DNA from: Bradyrhizobium sp.
GTDB lineage: Bacteria; Pseudomonadota; Alphaproteobacteria; Rhizobiales; Xanthobacteraceae
Direction of reading: 5' to 3'
Length of the DNA stretch: 64,000 nt
Assembly: GCF_030654605.1 (NCBI RefSeq)
Contig: NZ_JAURXB010000079.1
Location: forward strand, 1-64,000
Each line of letters begins with the position of its first letter. The stretch's first letter is position 1. The notes under the pieces were generated by a model. It worked only from the letters and a program-made list of their open reading frames with translations. It was not told where the DNA came from and did not search any database. Positions 1 through 8,985 of the stretch are shown in pieces. Made by a program: the position numbers and the translations under genes.

Positions 1-1169
1 GAACCGTCGGCGCTGGTGGCGCTCACCGTCAGGACGATCGCGCCCGAGAAGTTCGAGGGTGGCATCAGCGTCAGGCCGCTCAGCTCCGCCGATGTCAGCG
101 ACCAGGTGCCGTCGCCATTGTCGGCGCCGGCGCTCAGCGTCGCTCCCGCGGGAACGCCGCTGATCAGGATCGAAAGCGTTTCCGACGTGTCGGTCTGCGT
201 CGCGGCGATCGAAAGCGGAATCCCGGTGTCCTCATCACCGCTGGCGTTGCCCGCCGTCAGCGTCGGCGCGTCGGCCACGCCCGCTACGCTGACGAAAACG
301 GTTGCGGTCGAGGTCGCGCCCGCGGCGTCCCGCATCGTATACGTGAAACTCGCGGTGCCGGAGAAATTGGCAGCGGGCGTGAAGATGACGTTGCCGGACT
401 GATCGAGGACTGCTGTTCCGTTCTGCCCGCTTGCGACCGACACCAATGTACGGGTGTCGCCGGCATCGGGGTCGGTATCATTGCTCAGAAGGGAGGCCGC
501 GGTTATCGTGATCGCGGTGTCTTCGATCGCGGCTACATTGTCGGCGACGGCAGTCGGACCGGTATTGCTTCCACCGCCAACGATAATGACTTCCACCCGT
601 TCAATCGAAACGACTTGCAGGCCGAGGCTGTCCAGGAAGGTGGTCGCGCTGCCCGTATGGTCGATCAGCCAGCGCAGTCGCGCAATGTCCTCCACAAACC
701 CGCTGGATGCCGCCTGGGCGCTGGTTGCGAAAACCCGCAGGGTGTCGCGTCCATGGCCTCCATCATACAGGTCGAGCGAGCCGACGTTCTCGCTGACGCG
801 ATAGACAAGGGTGTCGTTGCCGTCGGCACCGCTGACGATGTCAGTCCCCGATCCACCATCCAGAGTGTCGTTTCCCGCGCCACCGGCAAGGACGTCTGCG
901 TCCGATCCGCCGACCAGAGAATCGTTTCCGGCGCCGCCGATCAGAATGTCGATACCTGCACCGCCATTCAGGGCATCGTTGCCGGCACCGCCGTAAATCA
1001 GGTCGTTCCCTGCCCCTCCATCAACCGTGTCGTTCCCGGAGCCGGCGTCCACCACATCATTGCCAGCGCCTGCGGCGATGGTGTCGTTACCAGCCCCGGC
1101 GAGGATGAGGTCGCTGCTGCTTGTGCCGACGAGAGTGTTGTTGCCGCTTGTTCCGAGGATAATCGACAT
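1..1169 (-). CDS. RTX / cadherin-like repeat protein, 5' part only
   Basis: About 389 residues of a larger protein whose 3' end lies beyond the left edge. The first ~120 residues are tandem glycine/aspartate nonapeptides of the GGxGxDxxx type (GGAGNDLIY, GGAGNDALN, GGAGNDTLD), which in RTX proteins form calcium-binding beta-rolls. After a short linker come Ig/cadherin-like modules with the motif AVADNVAAIEDTAI, a TPAANFSGTASFTYTM stretch and then another repeat with PPSNFSGAIVLTVSA. The ATG at 1169 has GGGAGG about 6 bases upstream. There is no Sec signal peptide, as expected for type I secretion, whose signal would be C-terminal and is not in the window. Likely a large secreted or adhesion protein; the specific role is unknown. 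Confidence 0.85.
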   Translation of the reverse strand, partial: MSIILGTSGNNTLVGTSSSDLILAGAGNDTIAAGAGNDVVDAGSGNDTVDGGAGNDLIYGGAGNDALNGGAGIDILIGGAGNDSLVGGSDADVLAGGAGNDTLDGGSGTDIVSGADGNDTLVYRVSENVGSLDLYDGGHGRDTLRVFATSAQAASSGFVEDIARLRWLIDHTGSATTFLDSLGLQVVSIERVEVIIVGGGSNTGPTAVADNVAAIEDTAITITAASLLSNDTDPDAGDTRTLVSVASGQNGTAVLDQSGNVIFTPAANFSGTASFTYTMRDAAGATSTATVFVSVAGVADAPTLTAGNASGDEDTGIPLSIAATQTDTSETLSILISGVPAGATLSAGADNGDGTWSLTSAELSGLTLMPPSNFSGAIVLTVSATSADG

Positions 1170-1682
1170 GGCTGTGCCTCCCAAAAGAATTAAAAATGAA
1201 CGGGGTCTTTGGCGATCGGGAAGGACCCGGTCGAGAACTCTTTGGCAAATACTTCCTAATCCTGATGTTGAGGCAGGATCTGGATAACGGATCACCGATT
1301 CGGGTGAGCCGTCGCAATTTCTGCTGCTATTGCGAAGGTCAGCACACGGCCCAAGAATCAATGTGGTAATTTGCAGCGCAAAATGTGCTGCCAGGCTGGA
1401 AACTGATTAATTTATTGAAATGCTTTTGATGGAAGCTCTGCGAATAGATCGACGACGTCAAGTAGGGTTCGTGACCGCCGTGACAGAAATTCAGCTTAAC
1501 CTTGTCACCAAACCAAAGCCGGCAAATGCTGCTGAAGTTGTGGTGCCTAGCCTCCAATACTTTTGCTAGAACGGCACGCTGAAACGGCCGCGCCGACATT
1601 GTTGTAAAACCGATCTGCCCGTCGGACCTCTTGGTGGTCAGCCGCCATGACCATCCTGCCATCGAAACCGCTTGGATGAGCC
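1170..1682. other. Intergenic region, no gene seen
   Basis: About 500 bases between the divergent RTX gene and the small zinc-ribbon-like gene. It is more AT-rich than its surroundings, so it probably holds the RTX promoter. Open frames here on the minus strand lack a ribosome site and protein-like composition. No convincing repeat or RNA was seen. Confidence 0.5.
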
Positions 1683-1901
1683 ATGCCGTATTCTGACACC
1701 CCAGCCGCCCCGCCCCTCGAGACGATCAAGCCGCCTCGCTGCGCCATGTGTCGAACGCGAATGGAACTGGCAAGCCGAGAGCCCGCCGCCAACGGCGCCG
1801 AGAAGCATGTCTTCAAATGCCCGAAGTGCGAATTCTCGAAAACGAAGATCACTGGTGATCCGGCGACCGCCGGACGTCACCGCCCTCCCCGGAAGCGATG
1901 A
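1683..1901 (+). CDS. Small zinc-ribbon-like hypothetical protein
   Basis: 72 residues with two CxxC knuckles (CAMC near residue 20 and CPKC near residue 47), the spacing of a small zinc ribbon. The tail is basic (RHRPPRKR). The function is unknown; the fold suggests metal binding and perhaps nucleic-acid or protein contact in the cytoplasm. The family assignment rests only on the Cys pairs. It stands alone, with the convergent 52-residue gene immediately downstream. Confidence 0.6.
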   Translation: MPYSDTPAAPPLETIKPPRCAMCRTRMELASREPAANGAEKHVFKCPKCEFSKTKITGDPATAGRHRPPRKR

Positions 1902-1939
1902 AGACTGCGTCGACGCGATCGTCCGTCAGCCCCTGCATT

Positions 1940-2098
1940 TCACCCCTTGGACTTGTTGATCTGCTTCACCTTGGCGTCGGTGTTCTCGATCGAGGCGGCC
2001 AGTTCCAGGATGGCCTTCGAGAGCAGTTCGATCGCTTCTTTCTCGTCCTGCGACCGCGCGGCGCGAAGCGCATAATTTTTTGCTGAGGATAACGACAT
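1940..2098 (-). CDS. Small hypothetical protein (52 aa)
   Basis: A 52-residue frame from ATG at 2098 to TGA at 1940, starting MSLSSAKNYALRAARSQDEK. The composition is that of a charged amphipathic helix (EAIELLSKAILELAASIE) followed by a lysine-rich tail, so a short helical or coiled-coil protein is likely. GAGAAAG lies about 8 bases upstream of the start. It has no recognisable domain. Third-position GC is high, as in neighbouring genes, which supports real coding. Confidence 0.6.
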   Translation of the reverse strand: MSLSSAKNYALRAARSQDEKEAIELLSKAILELAASIENTDAKVKQINKSKG

Positions 2099-2118
2099 CG
2101 GCAATCTTTCTCACGAAG

Positions 2119-2146
2119 AAACCCGCCGGTTGAGGACGGCGGGTTT
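2119..2146. terminator. Perfect 10-bp hairpin, possible terminator
   Basis: AAACCCGCCG at 2119-2128 pairs exactly with CGGCGGGTTT at 2137-2146 around an 8-base loop. The A/T ends of the stem give a short U stretch in either direction. It sits just upstream of the 52-aa gene's start, so it may instead be a leader structure of that gene. Confidence 0.45.
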
Positions 2147-2368
2147 CGTTAGTTCTCGCGGTATGAGTTACGAGGCCCGCGATTACGCCAACGTTAGACG
2201 CCGTTGGTTAACAAACATTCCGGCCGGAAAAATTGCCGCGCGAACCGGCCTGGAGCGGCTCCAACCAACGCGTTGGCGAGGCTGCTCATGGTTAACGGAA
2301 CCTGTGTGGTCCCATCCCGGCCTTGATTGCGGGTCGGGACCGCCACATTGCCATGGCATCCCGCGCGG

Positions 2369-2599
2369 ATGAATCGATTCCCGCCATTGCTTGATTGCGC
2401 CTTGCTGTGCCTTGCATGCATCGTGCTGTCGTCCTGCGCCGGAGGGAAAACAGCGGGGGAACGGATAGCGGACATGCCGCACTGGATGGGCGGCATCCCT
2501 TCCGGAGTTCCGCCGCGGCGTGGCACGCCCGAATACGATGCCTGGATGGCCGTGCGCGTCCAGGAAGCCGCCCGGCCCAAGACCCAGCAAGCCAAATAG
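2369..2599 (+). CDS. Small lipoprotein
   Basis: 76 residues from the ATG at 2369 (MNRFPPLLDCALLCLACIVL...). A hydrophobic segment ends in a lipobox LSSC at about residues 19-22, predicting cleavage before Cys and lipid attachment. The mature part is proline-rich with PHWMGGIP and RRGTPEYDAW. An upstream in-frame start at 2327 would put 14 unneeded residues before the signal, so 2369 was chosen. The family is recognised only as a rhizobial small lipoprotein; its function is unknown. Confidence 0.65.
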   Translation: MNRFPPLLDCALLCLACIVLSSCAGGKTAGERIADMPHWMGGIPSGVPPRRGTPEYDAWMAVRVQEAARPKTQQAK

Positions 2600-2729
2600 G
2601 TCCCTCTCCCCAATCATACCGTCACGGAGGCGACCAAGCACTGCACGGGAGGCATGCTCGCAACAGGCTGTTGCACCGCTCCGCAGGCTGATAGACACTT
2701 CAACCGGAAATAGTGCGCGGGGGCGTGGG

Positions 2730-2933
2730 ATGAGTAAGCAGGACGAGGGATTTGACTACCACCGCTATCGGACCCTGCTGGCCGAAGCCGTCGACGAGTC
2801 CAGCCGGCTGGCCTTTATCGACCTGTTGATCGAGGAGCGCGCCAGGGAACGGCTGAAAGCCCACAGCACCTCGGAGCGGCTTGCGATCACGGCGAAGACC
2901 GTTGCCAGCATTCTCGGCACGTCAAGGAACTGA
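2730..2933 (+). CDS. Hypothetical protein (67 aa)
   Basis: 67 residues starting MSKQDEGFDYHRYRTLLAEA. Mostly helical and charged, with SRLAFIDLLIEERARERLKA in the middle; no known domain. The start at 2730 follows a purine-rich GGGGGCGTGGG stretch. It ends 34 bases before the DsbA-like gene and may be co-transcribed with it. Confidence 0.6.
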   Translation: MSKQDEGFDYHRYRTLLAEAVDESSRLAFIDLLIEERARERLKAHSTSERLAITAKTVASILGTSRN

Positions 2934-2967
2934 ATTGCAGGAAACTGACCTGCAAGGGAGCTGTCGG

Positions 2968-3627
2968 TTGGTCGCACTTCGCCGGGCCTTCAAGGTCGCG
3001 CTGACCCGGGCCGGTTTTGCCGCACTGCTCGGGTTGATGTCGCTGCATCCGACCGGCGGCGCGATGGCGCAGCTCGCCACCGCGGCTCTTGTGGCACAGC
3101 CGGTCTCGCTGCCGGACATGGCGCTCGGCCCCGCCGACGCGCCGGTGACCATCACCGAATATTCGTCGATGAGTTGCCCGCATTGCGCGACGTTCGGCGA
3201 AAACGTGTTCCCGATGCTGCGCGCGAAATATATCGATACCGGCAAGGTGCGTTTCGTGTTCCGGGAGTTTCCACTCGACATCAAGGCCGCAGCGGCATCG
3301 ATGCTGGCGCGCTGCGCCGCCAATGGCGATGCCGAGAAATTTTTCGGCACGGTCCAGCTCCTGTTCCAGCAACAGCAGATGCTGATGGCGCAGACCAACA
3401 TGACCTTGCGGGTGATCGGCAAGCAGGCCGGCATGACCGAACAGGCTGTCGAGACCTGCGGCAGGGATCAGACCCTGCTCGACAAACTCGCCGCCGACCA
3501 GCGGTTTGCCCATGAGGTCATCAAGGTGGAATCGACGCCGACGTTTTTCGTCAATGGCGAAAGGCTCAAGGGCGCCATGTCGTTCGAGGAACTGGAAGAG
3601 ATACTGAAGCCGCTGCTGAAGAAGTAG
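2968..3627 (+). CDS. DsbA-family thiol:disulfide oxidoreductase, periplasmic
   Basis: 219 residues if started at TTG 2968, which has AAGGGAG seven bases upstream; the upstream in-frame ATG at 2881 lies inside the preceding gene. An N-terminal hydrophobic segment (FAALLGLMSLHPTGGAMAQ) is a signal peptide. The thioredoxin-fold part has the active site SCPHC, then a helical insert (FFGTVQLLFQQQQMLMAQTN) and the cis-proline loop STPTFFVNG. The fold matches the DsbA/DsbG/Com1-type Thioredoxin_4 group and probably acts in periplasmic disulfide formation. The partner is unknown. Confidence 0.85.
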   Translation: MVALRRAFKVALTRAGFAALLGLMSLHPTGGAMAQLATAALVAQPVSLPDMALGPADAPVTITEYSSMSCPHCATFGENVFPMLRAKYIDTGKVRFVFREFPLDIKAAAASMLARCAANGDAEKFFGTVQLLFQQQQMLMAQTNMTLRVIGKQAGMTEQAVETCGRDQTLLDKLAADQRFAHEVIKVESTPTFFVNGERLKGAMSFEELEEILKPLLKK

Positions 3628-3738
3628 CCGCTACCGGGTCGCGTTGCCCTCGTTCTGTACGGCGCCCTCGCCGGTGATGGCGCCAACAAGAACATATCGA
3701 GGGGAGCGTCATGGCGCCCCTGCCCGGTTCGGACGGCG

Positions 3739-3993
3739 CTATGTCGGCGCCGTCTCGACGAAGGTCAGGCCGATACGGTTACGCTGGATCCAGGCCACCT
3801 GACATTCGTGGACCGACGAGCCATTGGCCATCACCAGACGAAACCGTGCGGGGACGAAGGCCGGGTTCTCGATATCGATGGCCGCGCCCTCGGCCGAGAT
3901 GTTCCGGACCGTGCAGCTCATGACCGAGCCGCCGGACGAAACGAAAGCCGTTTCATTGACTTCGGTGCGCGGGTGTTTTCGTTTTTCTTCCAT
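3739..3993 (-). CDS. PilZ-domain protein
   Basis: 84 residues that are essentially a single PilZ domain: RKHPR at the N-terminus (the RxxxR-type c-di-GMP contact, here KRKHPRTEV), then a central NISAEGAAIDIENP matching the D/NxSxxG motif. It probably binds c-di-GMP and works through protein contacts in the cytoplasm. It is monocistronic on the minus strand. The stand-alone form is very common in this bacterial group. Confidence 0.85.
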   Translation of the reverse strand: MEEKRKHPRTEVNETAFVSSGGSVMSCTVRNISAEGAAIDIENPAFVPARFRLVMANGSSVHECQVAWIQRNRIGLTFVETAPT

Positions 3994-4399
3994 CGGCGTC
4001 GGCCCTGGCTGGCATCTGCGCGAAAGCCTAGCGCCAAACCATAAATAAATCGCGCTCTGTCATGCTGCGTTCCCGCGAACCCGCAACATCCGCGGGCCTT
4101 GGACTCGCCCTTCGCACGAGCCTGGCATCTGCGGCAATCTGTAGTCACCCTTCAGAACCCCGGGCCCGGTCGGGCAAGCTGCAGCGCATCATGCGCATCC
4201 GCCTTGCGCACCGACAGGCTTTCGTCGGAGCGGTCGGATGTCCCGACAACGCCCCGAGTCAGCCATCACTCGGGCCTGAATTGGTCGGCGTTTCCCCAAT
4301 ATTGCGTGACGAGTTGAATGGCCGCGCCGCTGCGGCAGGATAGCCGGGTGCCGCGCCTTCGACCCCTACCCCAGAGGCACGCGTGCCCGGCTATTCGCG
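3994..4399. other. Intergenic region, no gene seen
   Basis: About 400 bases between the PilZ gene's start and the end of the LTXXQ gene. Open frames on both strands look like chance frames of GC-rich DNA. No clear hairpin terminator or repeat was found. Confidence 0.4.
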
Positions 4400-5110
4400 C
4401 TAATCCAGCCCGCGCTCCCGGCTCAGCCGCACCATCTCCTCGATGAACCGCGCTTTTTGCTTTTCGTCGAGGCTCGCAAACAGCGGCTCGGCCGCATCGG
4501 CGACATTGCGCTGGTCGACCGCGCGGTCGTTGAGGAACTGGGCTTCGTTGCGCATTTGCTCGATAATATCGTCCGGCGGGTCGCGCTTGGCGCGTGCCAC
4601 GCGCAGATTGAGGCGGTCGGCGCCGTTGTGACCGAGATAGTGCATCGCGCTGTTGAAGCCGGCCCAATGCTTCTCCTGCTCGGGCGTCAGCTTCAATTCA
4701 GTCTTGATCCGCTCGATATTCGCATCGCTGTTGGCCACGATCTGTTCGGCGGTCAATTGCGGAGCACCGTCCTGGGTCAGCACGGCGTTCTGCTTGGCGC
4801 CCTTCTTGCCCCTGGAAGCCTTTTCGGATTTTGCCGAGCTGCCTTGTTTCTCATTCGCCGATGGCGGCGATGCCTTCTGTTGCCCGGCGCCGAGGACGCC
4901 GGTAAAGACGCCGACCACGCCACCGATCGCGCCACCCAACACGCCGCCGACCGGTCCGGCGGCCTTGTTGCCTTCGCGAGCGCCTTTTTGAACGCCCTCG
5001 ACCACCTGTGCGTTTACCGTCGAGGGAGCGCCGAGCAGCATCGCAACAACTGCGCCAAGCACAAGGTGCAATCTCAACCGCGTACGCGCTACGGGTGTCG
5101 GGTTGATCAT
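4400..5110 (-). CDS. Spy/LTXXQ-family periplasmic protein
   Basis: 236 residues from the ATG at 5110 (MINPTPVARTRLRLHLVLGA), with GGAG about 7 bases upstream; a longer in-frame start at 5179 was rejected because it places 23 polar residues before the signal. A signal peptide ends near TVNAQ. Next is a glycine-zipper stretch (GGVLGGAIGGVVGVFTGVLG), a Lys/Ser-rich linker, then a helical C-terminal part with the LTPEQ motif (LKLTPEQEKHW) and a second charged helical repeat. The LTXXQ family includes the Spy and CpxP envelope chaperones. The glycine zipper suggests membrane association. Confidence 0.75.
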   Translation of the reverse strand: MINPTPVARTRLRLHLVLGAVVAMLLGAPSTVNAQVVEGVQKGAREGNKAAGPVGGVLGGAIGGVVGVFTGVLGAGQQKASPPSANEKQGSSAKSEKASRGKKGAKQNAVLTQDGAPQLTAEQIVANSDANIERIKTELKLTPEQEKHWAGFNSAMHYLGHNGADRLNLRVARAKRDPPDDIIEQMRNEAQFLNDRAVDQRNVADAAEPLFASLDEKQKARFIEEMVRLSRERGLD

Positions 5111-5649
5111 TCGTCGGTCTCCATGGTGATTGCGACAGGCGGGCGCGGATCCGGCAGCGCTTGGTGTTGAGTCGGACATTATCGTTTTCGCATCAGCCCC
5201 GTCTATGCTGCAAAGCGACGGTCATCACGGTGAAACCGCCAACGCAGGCGCGAACTCAAGCCGGTCGCGACGGAACCTGCGGCGCGATTGCGCATCCGGG
5301 ATGCGCGATTGCGCTCCCGGGATGCACGATTCCATACGAGATGGCAGCGCGCGCGGCATGTGTGCGGCGCAATATACGTCACCAGGCCACACTGCCCGGC
5401 CGCGCGCTTCCGGTTCAGCAATCACCGCCGATCATCGACAATCCGCTGCGGCCGGTTTGAGCACAACGTTAGTTCTTCGGGTTGCGGCACCGGATTTCTC
5501 GACAGACGCCGGCAATTCTGCTCTGATCGTCAATAACGGAGTCTCTGCGACGTCTTGCAATGCCATCTCGGCCTGCCCGGCGGCGGATGAAAAACAAAAA
5601 ACGAGATCACCAATCGCATCTTGATTGGCTCACCAGGGAGAGAATGCCA
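5111..5649. other. Upstream region of the ABC operon
   Basis: About 540 bases between the divergent LTXXQ gene and the solute-binding protein gene. It carries a short tandem repeat (described separately) and probably the promoters of both genes. No protein-like frame was identified. Confidence 0.45.
5281..5343. repeat. Tandem 21-bp repeat, two good units plus a decayed third
   Basis: Unit 1 (5281-5301) and unit 2 (5302-5322) differ only in a GCATC/GCTCC segment and share GCGCGATTGCG and CCGGGAT. A third unit starting GCACGATTCC is degenerate. Located about 330 bases upstream of the ABC operon. Confidence 0.6.
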
Positions 5650-6990
5650 ATGTCACGGAAGAAGCTTTCTCGACGACAATTCGTAGCTGCTACCGCCATG
5701 TCATCGGCGGCACTGATAACGGCGCCGTATATCCGATCGGCCAATGCGGCCGGCAAACTCAATATCGGTTTCTGGGATCATTGGGTGCCCGGAGCGAACA
5801 AGGCCTCAACCGAACTCGTCAATGAATGGGCCGCCAAGGAGAAAGTCGAGGTTACGATCGACTACATCCCGAGCCAGGGCAACAAGAACCTCCTGACCAT
5901 CGCCGCCGAAGCCCAGGCCAAGTCCGGCCACGACATTCTCGCGATGCCGACCTGGTGGCCACATGCGCAGGCAGATCTGCTCGAGCCCATGAACGATGTC
6001 GTCGAAGCGCTCATCAAGCAGAACGGCGAAGTCAACGGCACCGTCAGGTATCTCGGCAAATCCGGCGACAAGTGGCTGGCCGTGCCGGCCTGCATCGGCA
6101 GCCAGATCAAGGGCCCCTGCTCCCGCATCGATCTGATGAAGCAGCACGCCAAGATCGACGTCCAGGCCATGTACCCTGCCGGCGCGGCGCCGAAGGCCGA
6201 TGCCTGGACCACGGATGCGTTCTTGAAAGCGGCCGAGGACTGCCACAAGGGCGGCGTTCCCTTCGGCATCGGTCTTGGCGAAACCAGCGACTCCGTCGAC
6301 ACCGTCGGCGCGTTCTTCCTGTCTTTCGGCGCAGAGGTCGTCAATGCCAAGGGCGACGTCGTCGTGAAGAATGACAACGTTCGGCAGGTTCTGGAATACT
6401 ACAAGAAGCTGATGGCATTCCTGCCGTCGGACGCGCCGGCATGGGACGATGGTTCCAACAACAGGTGGCTGGTCTCGGGCAAGGGCGCGTTGATCATGAA
6501 CCCGCCGAGCGCCTGGGCTGTCGCCAAGCGCGATGCGCCGCAGATCGCCGAGCAATGCTGGACCCACGGCTTCCCGATCGGACCGAAGGGCCGTTTTGCC
6601 CCATACCTTCCGTATTTCTGGAGCGTCTGGAACTTCGGCAAGAACAAGCCGGCGGCCAAGAGCCTGTTGACGCATCTGTCGCAACCAGCTGCGGTGGAGA
6701 AGCTGGTGGCGGCGAGCGGCGGCTACGACTTGCCGGCGTTCGAGAAACTCACCACGCTGAAGACCTGGGCGGAGGAAAGTCCCCCGAAGGGGACGCTCTA
6801 CCACTATCCGAATCCGCACAACCACCAGAAGCTTTCGATCTCGGCAGCGGGAGCGCCGCCGAAGATTGCCCAGCAGATCTACACCCAGGCGACCCTGACC
6901 AAGATGTGCGTGCGTTACTACCGGGGCGAAGCCATGGAGAAGACGCTGGCCTGGGCGCAAGGCGAACTCGAAGGCTTCATGCGGAGCTGA
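5650..6990 (+). CDS. ABC transporter solute-binding protein (family 1), Tat-exported
   Basis: 446 residues from the ATG at 5650; GGGAG nine bases upstream favours it over the ATG at 5644. The N-terminus has a twin-arginine motif (SRRQFVA) and a hydrophobic stretch ending near SANAAGKL, so export is likely through Tat. The mature protein opens with LNIGFWDHWVPGANKA, typical of the sugar-type family 1 binding proteins, which are usually about 400-450 residues. It is the first gene of the operon; permeases and ATPase follow. The substrate cannot be read from the sequence. The downstream amidase and dehydrogenase suggest an amide- or hydroxyacid-containing compound. Confidence 0.9.
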   Translation: MSRKKLSRRQFVAATAMSSAALITAPYIRSANAAGKLNIGFWDHWVPGANKASTELVNEWAAKEKVEVTIDYIPSQGNKNLLTIAAEAQAKSGHDILAMPTWWPHAQADLLEPMNDVVEALIKQNGEVNGTVRYLGKSGDKWLAVPACIGSQIKGPCSRIDLMKQHAKIDVQAMYPAGAAPKADAWTTDAFLKAAEDCHKGGVPFGIGLGETSDSVDTVGAFFLSFGAEVVNAKGDVVVKNDNVRQVLEYYKKLMAFLPSDAPAWDDGSNNRWLVSGKGALIMNPPSAWAVAKRDAPQIAEQCWTHGFPIGPKGRFAPYLPYFWSVWNFGKNKPAAKSLLTHLSQPAAVEKLVAASGGYDLPAFEKLTTLKTWAEESPPKGTLYHYPNPHNHQKLSISAAGAPPKIAQQIYTQATLTKMCVRYYRGEAMEKTLAWAQGELEGFMRS

Positions 6991-6998
6991 GGGGAGCA

Positions 6999-7029
6999 GC
7001 CGCCACGGCCCGACGCGGGCCGCGGCGGC
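6999..7029 (+). terminator. Strong intra-operon hairpin after the binding-protein gene
   Basis: GCCGCCACGGCCC (6999-7011) pairs with GGGCCGCGGCGGC (7017-7029) with one mismatch and a 5-base loop. There is no U-run, so it more likely stabilises the binding-protein mRNA and limits downstream expression than ends transcription. This arrangement is frequent between binding-protein and permease genes. Confidence 0.55.
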
Positions 7030-7127
7030 ACCCGCCTGCCGACACGATCGGGAACCGGCGCGCGCCGGCTTCCCGACGCGGAAAAATCTCACTTATCTGA
7101 AATCGAGCTTCGCGAGGAAGATGCATC

Positions 7128-8066
7128 ATGGTTGATGTCGCGGTTGAACGGAACAAAGCCGCCGCTGCGCCAAAGAGACGCAAGCGCGACAGTTTGCGAA
7201 CCGCGCTGAAGCGAAAATCCACCGCGGCCTTTCTGATGACGCTGCCGCTGATCCTGCTGATCTCGCTTCTGGTCATCTATCCCGCGTTCTACTCGCTGCA
7301 TCTGGCGACCCTGAACAAGTCGATGCAGCGCTTCGTCGGCCTTGGAAATTTCCAGTTCCTCTTCACCCGCGAGACGTTCTGGCTGGTAGTCGAGCAGTCC
7401 TGCATTTTCGCGATCACCGCCGTGATCTTCAAGGCGCTGATCGGGTTCGTCGTCGCCCATTTCGTCCACAACATTCCGGCCAAGGGCCAGCGCAAGTGGC
7501 GCGGAATGCTGCTGGTGCCGTGGGTGATTCCGCCGGCCATGAGCACGCTGGCGTGGTTGTGGCTGTTCGACCCGTCGTACAGCGCCTTCAACTATCTGCT
7601 GGCGGGCGTCGGCGTCGACCGGATTCCCTGGACCGGAGAGACCGGATGGGCCCGGTTCTCGGTCATCCTGGTCAACATCTGGGTCGGCGCTCCGTTCTTC
7701 ATGATCATGTATCTGGCTTCGCTGAAGTCGGTGCCCGATCAGCTCTATGAGGCCGCAGCCATCGATGGCGCCAACTGGTGGCAGCGCATCTGGTACGTCA
7801 CGCTGCCGATGATGCGAAATATCATCGCGATCACCACGCTGTTTTCCCTGATCGTCACCTTCGCCAACTTCGACATCGTTCGTATCCTGACGGCCGGCGG
7901 ACCGCTCGACCGCACCCATATCTTCGCGACATGGGCATTCCGCATCGGTATCGAGGGCGGCGACATCCCGCTGGGTGCCAGCGTCTCGCTGTTCATGATA
8001 CCGATCCTCGCAATCGCGGCGGTGTTCATCCTGCGCGATATCAACAAACGTGGGAATGAAGCCTGA
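7128..8066 (+). CDS. ABC transporter permease (MalF/UgpA type)
   Basis: 312 residues with about six membrane helices. The first is preceded by a basic cytoplasmic N-terminus (KRRKRDSLRTALKRKS). The EAA loop that docks the ATPase reads LYEAAAIDGANWWQRIW near residues 205-222. GAGGAAG lies seven bases before the ATG. Its stop overlaps the start of the second permease (ATGA). Works with that permease and the ATPase to import the ligand of the Tat-exported binding protein. Confidence 0.9.
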   Translation: MVDVAVERNKAAAAPKRRKRDSLRTALKRKSTAAFLMTLPLILLISLLVIYPAFYSLHLATLNKSMQRFVGLGNFQFLFTRETFWLVVEQSCIFAITAVIFKALIGFVVAHFVHNIPAKGQRKWRGMLLVPWVIPPAMSTLAWLWLFDPSYSAFNYLLAGVGVDRIPWTGETGWARFSVILVNIWVGAPFFMIMYLASLKSVPDQLYEAAAIDGANWWQRIWYVTLPMMRNIIAITTLFSLIVTFANFDIVRILTAGGPLDRTHIFATWAFRIGIEGGDIPLGASVSLFMIPILAIAAVFILRDINKRGNEA

Positions 8067-8980
8067 TGACCAGCACCGCCGTGATCGACAAATCAGCGCC
8101 GACCCGCGCCGTCAAACTGCGCAGCATGAGCCGAGACCGCACCTGGGCGCTGCGATGGTCGTACTTCTTCCTCACCTTGTTCGCGATCTTCGCGCTGGTG
8201 CCGCCCCTCTACATGCTGATTACGTCGCTGAAGACCAGCGCCGAAATCTCGGCGGCGACCAATCCGTGGTGGGTCTACCATCCGACATTGTCGAACTACG
8301 TCGAACTGCTGACGTCGAACCAGTTCCTGACCTTCTTCCGCAATTCGGCGCTGGTCTCGATCTTCGTCGTGACCATCACCATGCTGATCAGCGTGCCGGC
8401 GGCATTCGCGCTGGCGCGGATGCGGTTCTGGGGCTCGGCAACGCTCGCAACCGGGGTTTTTCTCACCTATCTGATCCCGGAGACGCTGCTGTTCCTGCCG
8501 CTGTTCAAGATGTTCGTGGTGTTCGGCGATCTGACCGGGATCCAGCTGATCAACAAATGGTACGTGCTCCTGATCGTCTATCCGACGCTGACCGTGCCGT
8601 TCTGCACCTGGATCATGATCGGATATTTCGCCTCCATCCCCAAGGAGCTGGACGAGGCCGCCATCATCGACGGCGCGTCCTGGTTCCAGACGCTGACGCG
8701 GATCTTCATTCCGGTCGCCCTGCCGGGCCTGATCGCCGCGACCATCTTCGCGTTCACGGTGTCCTGGGCGCAATTCCTCTATCCACTGGTGTTCACGACG
8801 TCGACCGATCAGCTGGTGCTGCCGGTCGGCATCATCACCACCCTGATCAAGGGTGACGTGTTCGCCTGGGGACAGATCATGACCGGCGCCCTGCTCGGCG
8901 CCGCCCCGCCGCTGATCATCTACGCCTTCCTGATGGACTATTACATTGCCGGCCTGACCGCCGGTGCGACAAAGGGTTGA
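8066..8980 (+). CDS. ABC transporter permease (MalG/UgpE type)
   Basis: 304 residues, six predicted membrane helices, EAA loop [20 protein letters not shown] near residues 194-213. Start overlaps the preceding stop by the ATGA arrangement, indicating translational coupling. The ATPase gene begins 5 bases after its stop. Length and layout fit the carbohydrate-type (CUT1) inner permease. Confidence 0.9.
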   Translation: MTSTAVIDKSAPTRAVKLRSMSRDRTWALRWSYFFLTLFAIFALVPPLYMLITSLKTSAEISAATNPWWVYHPTLSNYVELLTSNQFLTFFRNSALVSIFVVTITMLISVPAAFALARMRFWGSATLATGVFLTYLIPETLLFLPLFKMFVVFGDLTGIQLINKWYVLLIVYPTLTVPFCTWIMIGYFASIPKELDEAAIIDGASWFQTLTRIFIPVALPGLIAATIFAFTVSWAQFLYPLVFTTSTDQLVLPVGIITTLIKGDVFAWGQIMTGALLGAAPPLIIYAFLMDYYIAGLTAGATKG

Positions 8981-8985
8981 ACTCA

